Positions 33,042 through 44,828 of a DNA stretch of 64,000 nucleotides are shown piece after piece (within the stretch, counting starts at the first letter, position 1; every line of letters begins with the position of its first letter). Source of the stretch: Gambelia wislizenii (lineage: Eukaryota > Chordata > Lepidosauria > Squamata > Crotaphytidae); the NCBI GenBank assembly GCA_030847615.1, contig JAUMIR010000002.1:233821809-233885808 (forward strand), given 5' to 3'. The position numbers and the translations under genes are program-made. The notes under the pieces were generated by a model, which was given only the letters and a program-made list of their open reading frames with translations, ran no database searches and was not told the DNA's origin.

Positions 33042-33601
33042 ACATAGAATCGAGTTGGAAGATGTTTCAAGGGCCATCTAGTCCAACCCCCTGTCATGCA
33101 GGAATACACAATCAAATCATTCCCGACAGATGGCCATCCGGCCTCTGCTTAAAAAACCTCCAAAGAAGGAGACTCCACCACACTCCCAGGCAGCACATTC
33201 CATTGTCGAACAGTTCTTAAAGTCAGGAAGTTCTTCTTAATGTTTAGGTGGAATCTCTTTTCCTGTAGTTTGAACCCATGGCTCCATGTCCTAGTCTCTG
33301 GAGCAACAGAAAACAAGCTTGCTCCATCCTCAGTATGATATCCCTTCAAATATTTAAACATGGCTATCATGTCACCTCTCACCCTTCTCTTCTCCAGGCT
33401 AAACATGCCCAGCTCCTTAAGCTGCTCCTCATAAGGCATGGTTTCCAGACCTCCCATCATCCTGGTCTTCCTCTACTGGACACGCTCCAATATGTCAATA
33501 TCCTTCCTGAATTGTGGTGCCCAGAACTGGACACAGTATTCCAGGTAAGGTCTGACCAAGGCAGAATACAGTGGCACTATTACTTCCCTTGATCTAGATA
33601 C
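33042..33601 (-). mobile_element. CR1 3' fragment inserted in DIRS
   Basis: It starts ACATAGAATCGAGTTGGAAG and passes through GTCATGCAGGAATACAC, TTAGGTGGAATCTCTTTTCC and GGTGCCCAGAACTGGACAC, then stops within CTTGATCTAGATAC. It lies between the DIRS terminal repeat and the internal complementary region. Confidence 0.9.
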
Positions 33602-33627
33602 TAAGCCTAACACCACAGAAAACCAAG

Positions 33628-33735
33628 GGTGGGAAGGATTCCTTCCCACAACTGCTGAAAAGGAACCTTCATGTTATGTACCAATGTTCCATTTTCCAGC
33701 AGTGTGGGGAGGCAATCCTTCAGTCTGGGACCTAC
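33628..33735 (-). repeat. DIRS internal complementary region
   Basis: Two halves meet near 33690. The first (AACTGCTGAAAAGGAACC, ACCAATGTTC) is the complement of the outer end of the repeat at 32875. The second (CATTTTCCAGCAGTGTGGGG) is the complement of the outer end at 40301. In DIRS1 this region templates the ends during circular replication. Confidence 0.8.
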
Positions 33736-33779
33736 ACAAGCAGTCTCCAAGAAAGGGCAGGAACAACCCCACCAAATTA

Positions 33780-34109
33780 CTACTGATCCACACAGTGCAG
33801 AACCCTCCTAGCAAAGGAAGCCTCTGCAGATGCAAACTTGTCAATTCTGTAATGTCTCACAAAGGAGGATGGGGAATCCCACATAGCCACTCTACAAGTC
33901 TCTACTAAAGATGGTAGCAAAAGCTACCAAAGCAGCAGCACTACGTGTAGGATGTGACTGAATACTCTGAGGAACAGGAAGGGAACTATGCACATAAGCT
34001 AGTTCAATATAAACATGCAACCAAAGGTCTATAACAGAAGAGGAAACCCACCTTCCTTTCATAGACTCTGAGAAAGAAACAAATAAGGATTTTGATTTCT
34101 ACAAAGAAA
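33780..34109 (-). pseudogene. DIRS tyrosine recombinase, C-terminal part
   Basis: On the minus strand one reads HPTRSAAA (around 33931-33956), then after a frame change VAMWDSPSSFVRHYRIDKFA with the stop at 33780-33782. The HPTR box and the RHYR-type box with its tyrosine are the hallmark motifs of DIRS YRs, which integrate the circular DNA copy. A frameshift and in-frame stops break the gene. Its N-terminal side is separated by the L1 insertion and continues near 35722-35880. Confidence 0.8.
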
Positions 34110-35722
34110 TGCCCAGAGTGTAATTTAGGAATTTTATATGTTTCTGTCATACGTGGACTCTATTGTGATTGCTCTTATTGCTTGTATGTGTAAGCTTTGG
34201 GTCTATGGACCACAATAAAGAGGACTAGAGAATTTGATTTCCTAAAAAGCTTAGATCTTTCTGGATAAAACTTTAATGCCCAACGTACATCCAATCTGTG
34301 CCATCCGTTCTGAGAAGAAGAAGGGTCCAGACAAAAAGAAGGAAGAATAAATTCCTGGGTCCTCTTTAACCACATATACGTTAAAGAGCCGACCTCCTTC
34401 TCACATTTCCAGCATGTTTTATCTTTTGTTCTGTATAGCTTTAATGGAGTTAGATACCATCTGTTACTAATTTTCAGAAAGTTTTCTCTCAGGCTCTGAC
34501 AAGCTGTAAATCTTTTTGTTTTCCTCCAGGCATTCTCCCATTCTTCTAGTTCTATAATTTCACCAAAATCTCTTGCCCACTTAATCATTGAATCTTTCAC
34601 CGTCTCTGATTCCAGTTCTCTATCTAAGAAAACCTTATACAGTTTTGCTATTTTCTTTCTATATTCATCAAAGAATTATTTTATCCAAATCTGTGTCTTC
34701 ATCATGGAAGCCAAACTCTTTCTCATCCTGTTTGAACCTATTATATAGTTGTTGGCATGTGAACCAATTAATGTTCCATCCTTCTTTCAGCAAATTTTGT
34801 TTCGTTTTTATAGTGTATGTCCCTGATTCACTCTTAACACATATATCTTTATATAGAATCCATTTTTCTGTTTTTTACCATCTTCCCAGAAAAGCCTCTT
34901 GAGACAACAACCATCTTGGCAATTTTGTGAAATATTGATTTTTAATTCTTTGCCAATTTCTCAGAAGAGCATTTCTTATAATGTGGCTGTTGAAATCTTT
35001 ATGCACTTTAGCTTTGTCGTAACCGATATAAGCATGCCAACCCAGCCTTAGTCTGGCACCCTCTAATGTTAGCAATCTTGTGTCTTTTAATTTAATCCAG
35101 TCACACATCCAAACAAAATTACAAGCCTTATAATACAGTCTTAGGTCCGGTAATGCCACTCCTCCTTTTTTCTGTTCTTCCATTAATGTCTGCCATTTTA
35201 TTCTTGCTCGTTCTCCATTCCAGATAAAATCGCTTAAATCCTTTTTCCAAATTTTAAACAATTTCTCATTAAGCAAAATTGGTAGATTCTGAAATAAAAA
35301 TATAATTTTCGGGAGAAAAATCATTTTTATTGTCTCTATTCTTCTCAATAATGATAAGTTCAATTTATTCCAATTTTTCATGTCCTCTTTGATTATGTTC
35401 CAGACATTCTTATAATTGTTACCATAAAGATCCAAGTTCCTGTTTGTGATCCAGATTCCTAAATATTTCACTCTCCTTTCGATTCTACATTTCAAATTTA
35501 TTTGAAGTTTTTCTTCTTCTCTTTTAGAGATGTTCTTTGTTAGAAGCTGCAATAATTTTTGCAGATGCGGAGAAAGTGTTTGATAATGTTAACTGGTCCT
35601 TCTTAATTAGGGTATTAAAAGAACTGGGATTTGGAGCATTTATTAAACAAAATGTGGAGAAAACTTATGAAGAACAAAAAGCTTGTATCATAATAAACGG
35701 TGAAAGAACATCAGCAGTAGGA
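34110..35722 (-). mobile_element. L1 LINE with 5' inversion, inserted in DIRS
   Basis: The 3' part (34110 to about 35550) is antisense and encodes ORF2 C-terminal sequence: VKYLGIWITNRNLDLYGNNY, WQTLMEEQKKGGVALPDLRL and ENFLKISNRWYLTPLKLYR. The 5' part (about 35555-35722) is on the plus strand and encodes the RT start (DAEKVFDNVNWSFL). The middle of the RT is absent. This is the known twin-priming structure. Ends are approximate; I see no clear poly(A) or duplication. Confidence 0.85.
34175..35552 (-). pseudogene. L1 ORF2 C-terminal remnant
   Basis: Two open pieces (34875-35552 and 34175-34600) cover the thumb/connection region and the Cys-rich C-terminus (TCWKCEKEVGSLTYMW). They are separated by frameshifts around 34600-34875. 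The protein would bind L1 RNA and copy it at the nick; here only the part after the catalytic RT core remains. Confidence 0.85.
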
Positions 35723-36330
35723 GACCATTTTAATGCAGAAGAGCTGGCCAAGGAGGCAGAGTCCAATTCTCTCCCACATGAAGATTGATGATATCAGAAA
35801 ACCAGGGATGATGAAGCCAATGAGGAGTGATCAGAATCACCTCTGCCTCCACTAACTTGGTCATACTCCTTGGCCAACAACACTATTGAGGGAAAGGCAT
35901 ATCACAAGGTTTGGGGCCACGGTATCATGAGAGCATTGAATGCTAACACTCCCCTTGTTGAGAATCTTGACACGAAGTGAGGCAATTTGTGATTCTCCTG
36001 TGAAGCAAAAAGGACCACCCATGGCAAAACTAATTGTTTCACTACCATCTGAAAAACTAGAGAGTTCAGCCCCCATTCTCCCAGATCCAACTGTTGTCTG
36101 CTTAACCAACTGGCCTGGTAAGTCATCTGCCCTTTCAAGGATTCTCCCCTGACTGAGAGAAGGAGAGACTCTCCCCACTGCAACAGCAGAAATGTCTCAT
36201 CTATCAGTGGACAGGAGCATATGTGTGATCTGGTTGGGATGTTGTCCATCCTGACCAACACATGTTTGTGCAACACCACAGATTGCAGGTTGAGAAGGAA
36301 GCTAGGAGTTTCAATCAACTGATACTGTTT
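35722..36330 (-). pseudogene. DIRS RNase H domain remnant and start of YR region
   Basis: Minus-strand reading shows HKHVLVRMDNIPT, QASWLSRQQLDLGEWGLNS and VVLFASQENHKLPHF, then ALMIPWPQTL, which matches the order of the DIRS RNase H and following segment. The aspartate in the VRMDN box is present. Several frames are needed, so it is inactive. It follows the RT on the element. Confidence 0.75.
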
Positions 36331-36504
36331 GTACTATCAAGAGAAGACCATAGACCCTGCACCATCTGGATGTTATACTGTGCCCTCCAGCCTGTCAGAC
36401 AGGTGTAGGTCATGACAACCACCTTCCTGGGATCCTGAATAGGGAACCCAGCCTTCAGTACATCTGTCAAGCACCACTAGAGAGACTTCTGCGCACCCTC
36501 GAGA

Positions 36505-37400
36505 ATCCTCATGGATACTCAGCTCTTTGCATTATCTCTTTCTGAAATGGTACTTGGAAACACTGCAGAACTTTTAGGTGAAGCTTTGCCCATGGAACTG
36601 AATCCATGCAAGCCACCATCAGGTCTAACAACTTAGTCAATAACATGAGGGAGACTGTGTCCTGACTCAGAACTCCCCTGATCAGCAATTGTAACTTCAG
36701 TCTCCAGTCCTCTGGAAGGGATATCCTGTAAAGTGAAATGTCTATGATACTTCTTAGATGTTGAAGCTGCTGAACAGGCTCCAGATGGCTCTTGTCCTTG
36801 TTGATCATGAATCCATGGAACTCCAGACAATGAATGGTCATCTGAACATCCCTCCTGGCTCTTTGAAGAGAAGGTACGCAGATCAACAAGATGTCCATAT
36901 AGGGATGGGCATGAACTCCCTGTAAGATGACATGTGTTACCAGTGCCACCAACAACTTGGTGAACACGCGGGGGGATTCTGATAGGCTAAAGAGCAAGGC
37001 CCTGTAGTGATAGTGATTATCTTGGTAAGCAAACCTGAGGAAGCGGCAGTGATCAGGATGTACAGGAATGAACAGCTAGGCCTCCTGTAACTCCAGAGAT
37101 GCAAGTAAGTTTCCCTCTCAGAGCCCTTCAGAATTGACCGAAGGGTCTCCATGTGGAACTTCCACTTGGCCACCCACCAGATGACCTGGAGAAGACTGAG
37201 AATGGCCCTCCAATCCTTGTTTTTCTTGGGGACCAGGAAGAGTAGTGAGTAAGAGCCCAAGAATTTCTGAGACAAAAAACAAACAAACAAAAAAAACCAC
37301 GGTTCTGTGCCTGTATCTGCAACAAATGATCTATGACTTTTACCTGAGGGAATGATATTCTGCTGACCTGGGTCTGAGGGTTGAACAAAAACCAGAGGAG
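36505..37400 (-). pseudogene. DIRS reverse transcriptase remnant
   Basis: Blocks in order on the minus strand: LLFLVPKKNKDWRAILSLLQ and KFHMETLRSILKGSE, later LFSLSESPRVFTKLLVALVT, then PYMDILLICVPS, where the catalytic YLDD-type box is degraded to YMDI, and MINKDKSHLEPVQQLQHL. These are the RT blocks of DIRS elements. Frameshifts split it and the box lacks the aspartate pair. Confidence 0.8.
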
Positions 37401-40130
37401 ACCTGGTTACAAAATTTATGGTGCAATCCTGGCTGATTGTTCTGAGCACCCAGGCATCAGAGGACACATTCCTCCAACAATGAGTGAACCAGTGCCTGCT
37501 CTTAAAATTGTTGCTTGGGGTTCCCCCAATTTGACCTGAAAATCCTGAGGTCCATCTGATGGGACTGGGGTCTGTAATCCTGAAAGGACTGAGATCTGGA
37601 ATGGTATGCCTTTTTTATCCTCCTTCTTGGGCAAAGAAGGAAGGACCCTCTTTTTGTCCTTGGAGTCAATCAAGACCTTACCTAAGGACCCCCCCCCAAT
37701 AAATTTGCCCCCCTTAAAGAAACAACCATTAGATTGGACATAGATTTGTTGTCTGTGTTCCAATTTTTTTAATCAAAGCTGCCACCTAGCAGCAACGTTG
37801 GCAGCTAAGGCACGAGAAGTGAATTGTAATGAGTCAAGACTGGAATCAGCCATGAAGGCAGATGCCTTGGGTAATTTGTTGAGTCCCTGTCTGAATTTAG
37901 GGTTCCCTTTTGGCATCTCTGACAAAATGTCCTTGGACCATCTAATGGTCACCCAGACAAAAATTGAGGTGGCTGCTGTGGCTCTAATAGCCAAGGCCGA
38001 TGCCTCATGAGCCCTACGTAAAAAGAACAGTATCTACTCTTTTATCTTCAGGGCTCCTAAGGTTATCATCCTCATCCCAGGGAAAGAGTGAACCTGAAAC
38101 CAAACCAGCCACTGAAGGGGTGGGGGAGATTTAGCTTGTCCATTACCCCTGCTGGCAATGTGTACAAGGTTTTTGCCACTGCTGGAAAAACACGGGGAGC
38201 CCCAGGTTGAATCCATTCCTCATCCAAAACCTCTGAGAAGAGCATCTCAGATGATGGCACAACAGAGTGACCTGATCTTTCCATAAATTTGCTTTCAGGG
38301 ACCCCTTTGGGAATGTCATCAGGGGCTTGAGCCATGGAAGACAAGCCCAGAGAATTTTCTACCTTATGTTGGAGGATAGGAAAATTGGAGGCCACAAAGT
38401 CTTGGTGACAGTTGTTCGGGAAGAGAATCAGCCTCCTCTAGGGTTACTATAATTCTCTGCCACAAAACCGGGACAAAAGTATACAGGACTGGACTGGGTG
38501 GACTATCGACCAAAAAAAAAAAAAAAAAAAGACAACCCCCACCACATTTTGACATTTAACATTGTTTTATTGCATATTTCAGAAGTTTAAGGTGTCTTGT
38601 ACCAATTGTACTTTTCAGAACTCTGCTAAAGACCTTGTAAAACTACAGATCCCAGGATTCCATAGGAAGGCATTTCAAACTAGATTATGTGTGTAGTGTG
38701 GGTTTGGCCCTGGTCTCCTCGTGTCCTAATCCAACACTTAAACCACTATACCACATTGGCTCTCAGGTTGGCTCTGCATGTAGAAACAGTAAAATTCCAT
38801 CATTCATTTTTCCACACAGGTGCCAGTTAGCAACCAGAGGCATTTGAACTAAGGCTTGCTGCTCCTCCCTAGAGCTTAGAAAAGTTACTTTTTATTACAA
38901 CCCCCCAGCTAGTGGCTGTGCTGGCTGGGGGAACTATGGATGTTACAGTCTCAAGCCTCTTTCCAGCTCCATTGTGGGGTTTCAAAAAGGAAGAGAGATT
39001 CCTCCCTCCCCTTCTGAAGCCTATTTCCATTCGGCCACCGGCCCGTCATCCAAGGAGTGGTGGTGGCCTAGGTGGCCAGTGTCTCAGGACACACAAGCAG
39101 GTAAAGTTACTCTGAGTCTGACTCCGCTGCTGGCCTTCTTTCCTCTGATTTTCCTTTGCTTTCTCTGCTGCTGGCTGCTCTGCACTCTCCCAAGTACTGC
39201 CTTCTGCACTCTCCCACCTAGACCGCACTCTCCCACCACATGACCCCAGAAACTGCAGACAATGAGCCTGGAGTCAGAATCCAGGATCTGCTGCTTCAAG
39301 CAGCCCAGCCAGATGGGACAACTTTCTCTCCCTTTAATCTGGGATTTTCCCAGTTTTCTGGGATTTATGGATAACCCTACCCTCCTCAGAAGATCATCTC
39401 CCATCCCTCCTTATCAGAGACCTCCAATGATTCCAAAGAATCCCAAGTTCTCCAAGGAGCAATGAGGAGTACCTCTCTTCTTTTTGGGTGGTGGATATAG
39501 CCCCTCCAAATCCCACCTGAGTGACTCTTTCTCCAAAAAGCCCGCAAAAGGCTGGTCTGTAGCCTTCCAGCTATGTTCTCCCCGGCCCAACCTAGAGTTG
39601 GCAGAAGGGTGCATGAATGATGATGTTCTGCTTATATGCCTATGTTTTTGGTGCAAACATGCTCCATCTTGCAGGGAGGTTGAATAGGCTGCATCCCCTG
39701 CAACTGTCTGGCAAGTAATGAGCGAAATTCACTCACAATGCTGCAGCAGGAGCTCACTGCCATCGATAATGGGGTGGGAGAGGAAGTGGCATTGGAATCA
39801 CTCACCCACACAGCCATGCTAGCCGCCTCAACTGCCACCCCACTGCGTGGTCGGTCCTGACAAGCAGGACCCTATCATGTACTGCCACCTCTGCAATGAC
39901 TCCCAAGGAGCCCAACGGCACCTTCGGGGAGGCCCGTGCTGCCACAATCCCCTGCCTGGCTGGACAGGAGAAGCTCCTCACACAGACTCAAATCCTCATC
40001 AGAGGAGAGGTCTGAGCTATGAACACTGGCAAGATCATCCAGCAGAGCCATCCTGGTAGGAAGGTAGCTCTCCTTCGCAAAATAGAGAGAGAGAGAGAAA
40101 GAAAACAAGAAAAGTCTGGAGCTAACAGCC
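37400..40130 (-). pseudogene. DIRS gag-like ORF, interrupted
   Basis: Pieces are at 37416-37763 (with KDKKRVLPSLPKKEDKKG), 37773-37994 (SRALAANVAARWQL), 38072-38395, 39414-39838 and 39875-40108. Short charged motifs and the position upstream of RT fit DIRS ORF1, the presumed structural protein. It is broken by the hAT-like insertion at 38439-39379 and by frameshifts. The assignment rests on order and weak motifs. Confidence 0.6.
38439..39379. mobile_element. hAT-like element with 8-bp target duplication
   Basis: It begins TAGGGTTACTATAATTC and ends ATTTATGGATAACCCTA, with flanks GCCTCCTC (38431-38438) and CCCTCCTC (39380-39387), 7 of 8 identical. No transposase is seen. It contains a poly(A) tract (38513-38530), half of the palindromic MITE (about 38634-38665), an antisense SINE fragment (about 38700-38775, CCAACACTTAAACCACTA) and a foldback MITE fragment (38874-38965), so it is a composite passenger element. 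Confidence 0.7.
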
Positions 40131-40161
40131 CTGAACTGTTCAAGCCATGAGGCAGGGCAGG

Positions 40162-40301
40162 ACTGGGGAGGTTGGGCTGGCTCTCCTCTTTAAGCTTATG
40201 TGGTGGACTTATTTAATTGGCTGATAGTCCAGTCTGTCAAGTGTGAGGAGGAAGGAGCCAACCCAGATTGATGGATTGCTTCCCCACACTGCTGGAAAAT
40301 G
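40162..40301 (-). repeat. DIRS inverted terminal repeat, 5' end
   Basis: GGGCTGGCTCTCCTCTTTAA, GTGGTGGACTTATTTAATTG and TGTCAAGTGTGAGGAGGAAG are the near reverse complement of 32895-33041. The outer end is CTGCTGGAAAATG, recalled in the internal complementary region. Confidence 0.85.
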
Positions 40302-40388
40302 ATGAACAGCAAGGCTTGCTTTTTGGAATTCCCCACCCCCTCAAATATTTTCTAGGCCTGGTTGGTTGAATCCGTGGAAGGCCGACTG

Positions 40389-42429
40389 TATCTTGGTATG
40401 GAGGAAATGTTCCCCATGGGGATTGTACAGTCCTGGAAGAACTGGACGACAAGTTTAATTTGAACACACCTAGATAAAACCATAAAACAGGCCTTATGCA
40501 TGTTCACAAAGGAATTTCAAATACTATTACTACTACAACATGAGTTAAAATCAGTGGTGGGAAAGAGTGGCAATTCCATCTGTTGTTGGACTGCAGCTCC
40601 CATCATCCTCAGCAGCATAACTAATGGTGAAGGATGAAGGAAGCTGCAGCCCAACAACATCTGGAGGGCCAAAGTCTCCTATCCTTGCTTCAAAAAAGCA
40701 TACCAGTGAGTAGCTTACAAAAAAAATGCAGTGAAATCTTGCAAGTTACTGTCTCTGAAAACCCTTATATGTGCTTCACTTACTTAATTTAACACTAAAC
40801 ACTAATAATAAAAATATACATGTAAACTTCTTGATTATGTGTGTAAATTAATACTCTATGGGGAATGTAAGCACCATCATGATTAATTATCTAATTTATT
40901 AAGTATATAATGTCACTCCTGTTACTTGTTCCTAAAAACAGTTTTCTTCAGGGTGCGAAACATCAGTACACTTTGATATAGGACTTTGCAAAACTTCTTA
41001 CAGTTTGTGTATCAGTCAGTAGCAGTTTCTTGAGCTTGGGTGAGAATGGCATCATCATCATAGATGGAAACTAGGGCACATGTGCCTAAGCAACACCAGA
41101 GTGTGGTCAAAATGGGGAAAGTTATTAATGAGGAAGAAACCACAAGCTGGGAGAGGCTGTAGCAGTTTGCTTTTGCCTGAGTCTATTGGGAATGGCAAAA
41201 TTCCTCCCCTTCCTCTCCTCTCTCCCTGCTGAGTTAATTGAGTGTAAACTACTCTAGCAGTTTGAACTCAATTTGCAGCAATGGAAGTAAGCTGAAGATA
41301 AAGGGGGAACGTGAAAGGAGGAGAAAAAAATTTGGACATTTTACAAAGTGCTGAAAAAATAGGATGACAGAGGATTAATTGGGACTGTCTCTGCCAATGG
41401 GGACAGATGGAAGGGATGAGAATTGTCTACTTGGATGGTTCATCTCCAAAGCTGGTAGGTTAGTAACTTTGGTTCCCCTCCCACACAACCTAGAAATACC
41501 TTCTTTCCCCATGCATGTTTTTTTTCCTAGTAGACTATGGACATTGCATGTTGATTGCTATTCATGTTGGTGAAATATTCTCCAAGGATCATGACCTTCT
41601 GGAGGACAAATGCTGCTTTCGCTCTTTGACTCTGCACAACCCACTAATTCTGTCAAACAGAAGCACTGCCATGGATATGTGCTCATGTTCTGCCAGTGTT
41701 AAAAATATAACGGAGACTTCTGGAAATATATTTCTCCTGTCCAAGAGAAGATGGTGCCTTTCCCAGCAAATGCTGAGCTTATATCTTACTCAGTGAGTAT
41801 AGGCCTGCATGCTTGTCAGTAACAAGAGTGCTCTGTACAGTTAGTACTGGTATACCTGGATGGCACTCTTGTACAAATGATGTCCAATACACACAGAAAT
41901 GACTATGGAAGAGTAGATTATGTCCCTTAAGTTTGGCTAGGGTCGGAGCTAGGATATTTATACCCTATTTTGTACCCTGGAGGCATGTGCCATTTACGAC
42001 AAAGCCTGAATGGCTTTCTCACGGAATGGACAAAAGGGTCTGGAACGGGCTGATTGCCTTAGTTCTGGAGTGATAAAACATTGATGGGATTTGTGACAAC
42101 CTTATCATGTTCAGACAGGTAGCGTGCATAGGAAAGATTTCTGTAGAGTATGGGTTGAGGGATGGTCACTGATTGCATGTTTGAAAGAGCCTAGGGATGG
42201 GGAAAACAATTAGCACAGACCCATTAAGTACTGGTTTTTTTTTTTTTTGTATAATCTTGTCTGGGTTTCCCCACCATCATGATTCTGGACATGTCTCAGG
42301 TCATCATGACCCCAACTAGCCTCCAGTCAACTTGACCCCAAATGTCCCCAGTCAGTGTGACCCTGAAAAGTGACAGTAGGTGCAATTATGAAATCTCGCA
42401 GGAGGGGTAGTAGAGTATGCTAACACCTC
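40389..42429. other. Intergenic with MITE copies
   Basis: A hAT-like MITE is at 40551-40692 (TTGTTGGACTGCAGCTCCCA and its partner AGCTGCAGCCCAACAACATC). A reversed copy of the element seen at 60258 lies at about 41060-41390 (CCTCATTAATAA complement, CTGAGTTAATTG, ACAGAGGATTAATTGGGAC). No gene is supported. Confidence 0.5.
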
Positions 42430-43156
42430 ACTGAGGCACAGTGATGGACGGGAGTGATGGCACACCACTTTGCGGAGGCCACTCCACTTGGGAGTCCTGG
42501 GTATATGATTTGGTGTGTCACCAAGCTCCTTCTGGTTATAGGGAGCACACAACTCCCTTGTTGCAACATATCCATTAGCTGCCGGTCATTTCTGGGCACA
42601 GTTCAAAGTTCTGGTTTTGACCTATTGGGCCCGATATCGTTTGAGTCCAGGTTATTTGAAGGCCCGTTTCTCCCTGTATGAGTCCAGTAGAGCTTTAAGA
42701 TCATCTGGAGAAGCCCTTTTCTCTGTCCCACCACCCACCTCCTTCTCAAGTTCTCTTTGGTGAGAACAAGGGAGAGGGCCTTCTCAGCTGCTGCCCCCAG
42801 ACTTTGGAACTCCCTCCCCAAAGAGTCTGGATAGCCCCATCCTTGCTCTCCTTCTGTCAGCACGTCAAAACACTTTTGTACCATCAGACTTGTACAAGCT
42901 GACTAGGGTTGGGTTTTCAATGCTGTGCAGTGCAGTTTTTAAGGTTTCTAGGTTGTGTGTCATCTTTTAATGCATTTTAATATTATTAATGCTTCGACGT
43001 ATACATTGTTTAATTGTTTTTTAATGTTAGATTAATACTTATATTCTGGCTTTTGCATTGTTTCTAATTTGTATTGCTTTAAATATGATGTTAGCCACCT
43101 TGAGTCTCATTATTGGGAGAAAGTGGGATATAGATGAATAAAATAATAATAAAATA
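42430..43156 (+). mobile_element. L2-like LINE 3' end
   Basis: Blocks CAGTTCAAAGTTCTGGTTTT, TTAAGATCATCTGGAGAAGC, GAGAGGGCCTTCTCAGCTGC and TTTGGAACTCCCTCCCCAAA are followed by an AT-rich tail with GTTAGCCACCTTGAGTC and a final ATAATAATAA. This is a common squamate LINE 3' end which I place with L2-like elements tentatively. A second, shorter copy is at 46920-47205. Confidence 0.6.
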
Positions 43157-44828
43157 ATTGTGGGGATGCACATCCTGCTTCATTATTTGTTTATACTATG
43201 TTTGGGCGATGATTGGCACAGTGGCAACAGGCTTGCCACTATCCCTTGCAAAGCTGTATCAGATGTGATGGTGTGCCAGCTTGTAGTGGCCACTCTTCTG
43301 GGGTGGGTCACCCACATGTTTGGAGATTTCCAGAGCTTATTGTGAGATACACATTCCAGATATGCAACTATTTTAAGTTTATTTATATATTTATTTATAA
43401 CCTGCCCTACATCATAAGATGTTAGGGTGGTGTGCAAGTAAAATCAATAAACACAGATTGAAACAATTTACAACAATAAAGATAATCAAAATAAACATTT
43501 GAGTTTTGGCATAGATTGGTTTTTTTTCTCTCTGCAATTGCATTCTTTGGATTTATTATGTATTACTATGTTTTGTTATGTTAAATTGTATGTTAAATAT
43601 TCTCTTGCATCCCAGTAATGTATTGGGAGGAAAGCAGTGGCACAAAGCACAGAAAGTACTGTGTTGGTGGTGACTATACAAAGCACCTTGGTTGTTACAC
43701 ACACACACACACACTTCTGCTGTTGTCTTAAGGCATACCTTGCTGCATAGGAGTGCCAGCTATTTATTCATATTTATATAAATCATGACTACAAATAAGG
43801 CTACATGAACGATGAAGGTCTGCTAGCTGTTTTCACCCTCTTGGGGTGTAGACCGTTGTGGCTCTAGTGGGGGGCCAGAGAGGCCGAAATGCACCAGGTG
43901 ACAATGTCAGGGGGAAGGGGACACCAGACTTAGTGATGCCACAGGATGTAGGAACACATTTGCAATTGTCCCACACTCTTGGGGGGTGTTGCATAAACAT
44001 AAAGTGTGGATCAGTGGATCCATGTGCCAAGTTTTATATTAACCTAAAGGACACCATTTTAGGCCTAACTGTTCCACTACACTGCAGTCTTTCATTATTG
44101 GAGTAGTACTTCCCAAAGATTCCACAGGGTTGCACTGAAGTATTCATTTGGGTTAGAGAAGTACTGATACGCTTATAAGAAATAAATTAATAAAAAACAT
44201 TTGTCCACTTGTAGCACCAGGGCAGTGATTCCCAAAGAAGGCTGCCTACTATGCATCTGTATGATTTAATGCTCCAGGGAATTCTTCCAGTCAGGCTCAA
44301 CTAGAGGTGGGCAGTTCCACCATATCTCTTGACTGGCTGTTGTGGCTGGATGACTCGGTCTCACGAGATGTAAGGACACATCTCACCATTTCTGGCAAGT
44401 TTATCTCAGTTCTCTATATCTTCCTTCATAGCTTCCTACTTGAGGCTCCTCCTGGAACTAAAGAATAGGGATCATGTTTCTTTTTGTTAGGAGTAAAGAT
44501 AAATAAAAGGCCTTTTCCGTTATGGAAGAGGTACTTGAGAGCAGTCCTTTCTGAGGCCCTGACAGATAGCAGATTATATAAACTACTTTCAAGAGAAGAG
44601 GAAGGAAAAGCTGATAAGAGAGGCTAATGAAGGTGGCTTCACTTCCCAGTCTTGTCTTTCACTCACTCTCCCTCCAAATCAAGCATTGTCAGCACTTTGG
44701 TGCCATGTGAAGTCATGAAAATGACAAGTTTCCCACACATACTCCAGAGAGCAATTTCACATATAATACAAAGAGCAGGGTTCTTTTCTTTTCTTTTTGT
44801 TGTCATTGAATACACATAGCTCCAACTT
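43157..44828. other. Intergenic with LINE tail and microsatellite
   Basis: A minus-strand LINE tail lies at 43380-43450 (ATTTATTTATAACCTGCCC). An AC microsatellite is at 43696-43714. A hAT-like fragment related to 30748 is at 43858-43950. No gene is seen. Confidence 0.5.

Larger units (their letters stand above)
32875..40301 (-). mobile_element. DIRS1-like tyrosine-recombinase retrotransposon, nested and decayed
   Basis: About 7.4 kb, reading on the minus strand. It has inverted terminal repeats of about 140-165 bp (40162-40301 and 32875-33041), an internal complementary region at 33628-33735, gag-like, RT, RNase H and tyrosine-recombinase remnants in the DIRS order, and no target-site duplication. 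Inverted ends, an internal complementary region and a YR in place of an integrase are diagnostic of DIRS. Three later insertions sit inside: CR1 (33042-33601), L1 (about 34110-35722) and hAT-like (38439-39379). Without them the element is about 4.3 kb. I do not recognise the methyltransferase domain found in some DIRS elements. It is inactive. Confidence 0.85.
32795..40388. mobile_element. Tigger-like MITE split by a DIRS element
   Basis: The left fragment 32795-32874 begins CAGCGGGCCCTCAG after TA and has GGCATCCCTTATATAAAA. The right fragment 40302-40388 has ATGAACAGCAAGGCTTGC and ends GGAAGGCCGACTG before TA. Together they align with the whole copies at 16503 and (inverted) 7701. The 7.4 kb between them is the insertion. 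Confidence 0.8.

Noticed and set aside
35537..35788. An 83-codon plus-strand frame that looked like a separate gene
   Set aside because: Its first 60 residues are the L1 reverse-transcriptase start; the rest is antisense DIRS sequence beyond the L1 end.
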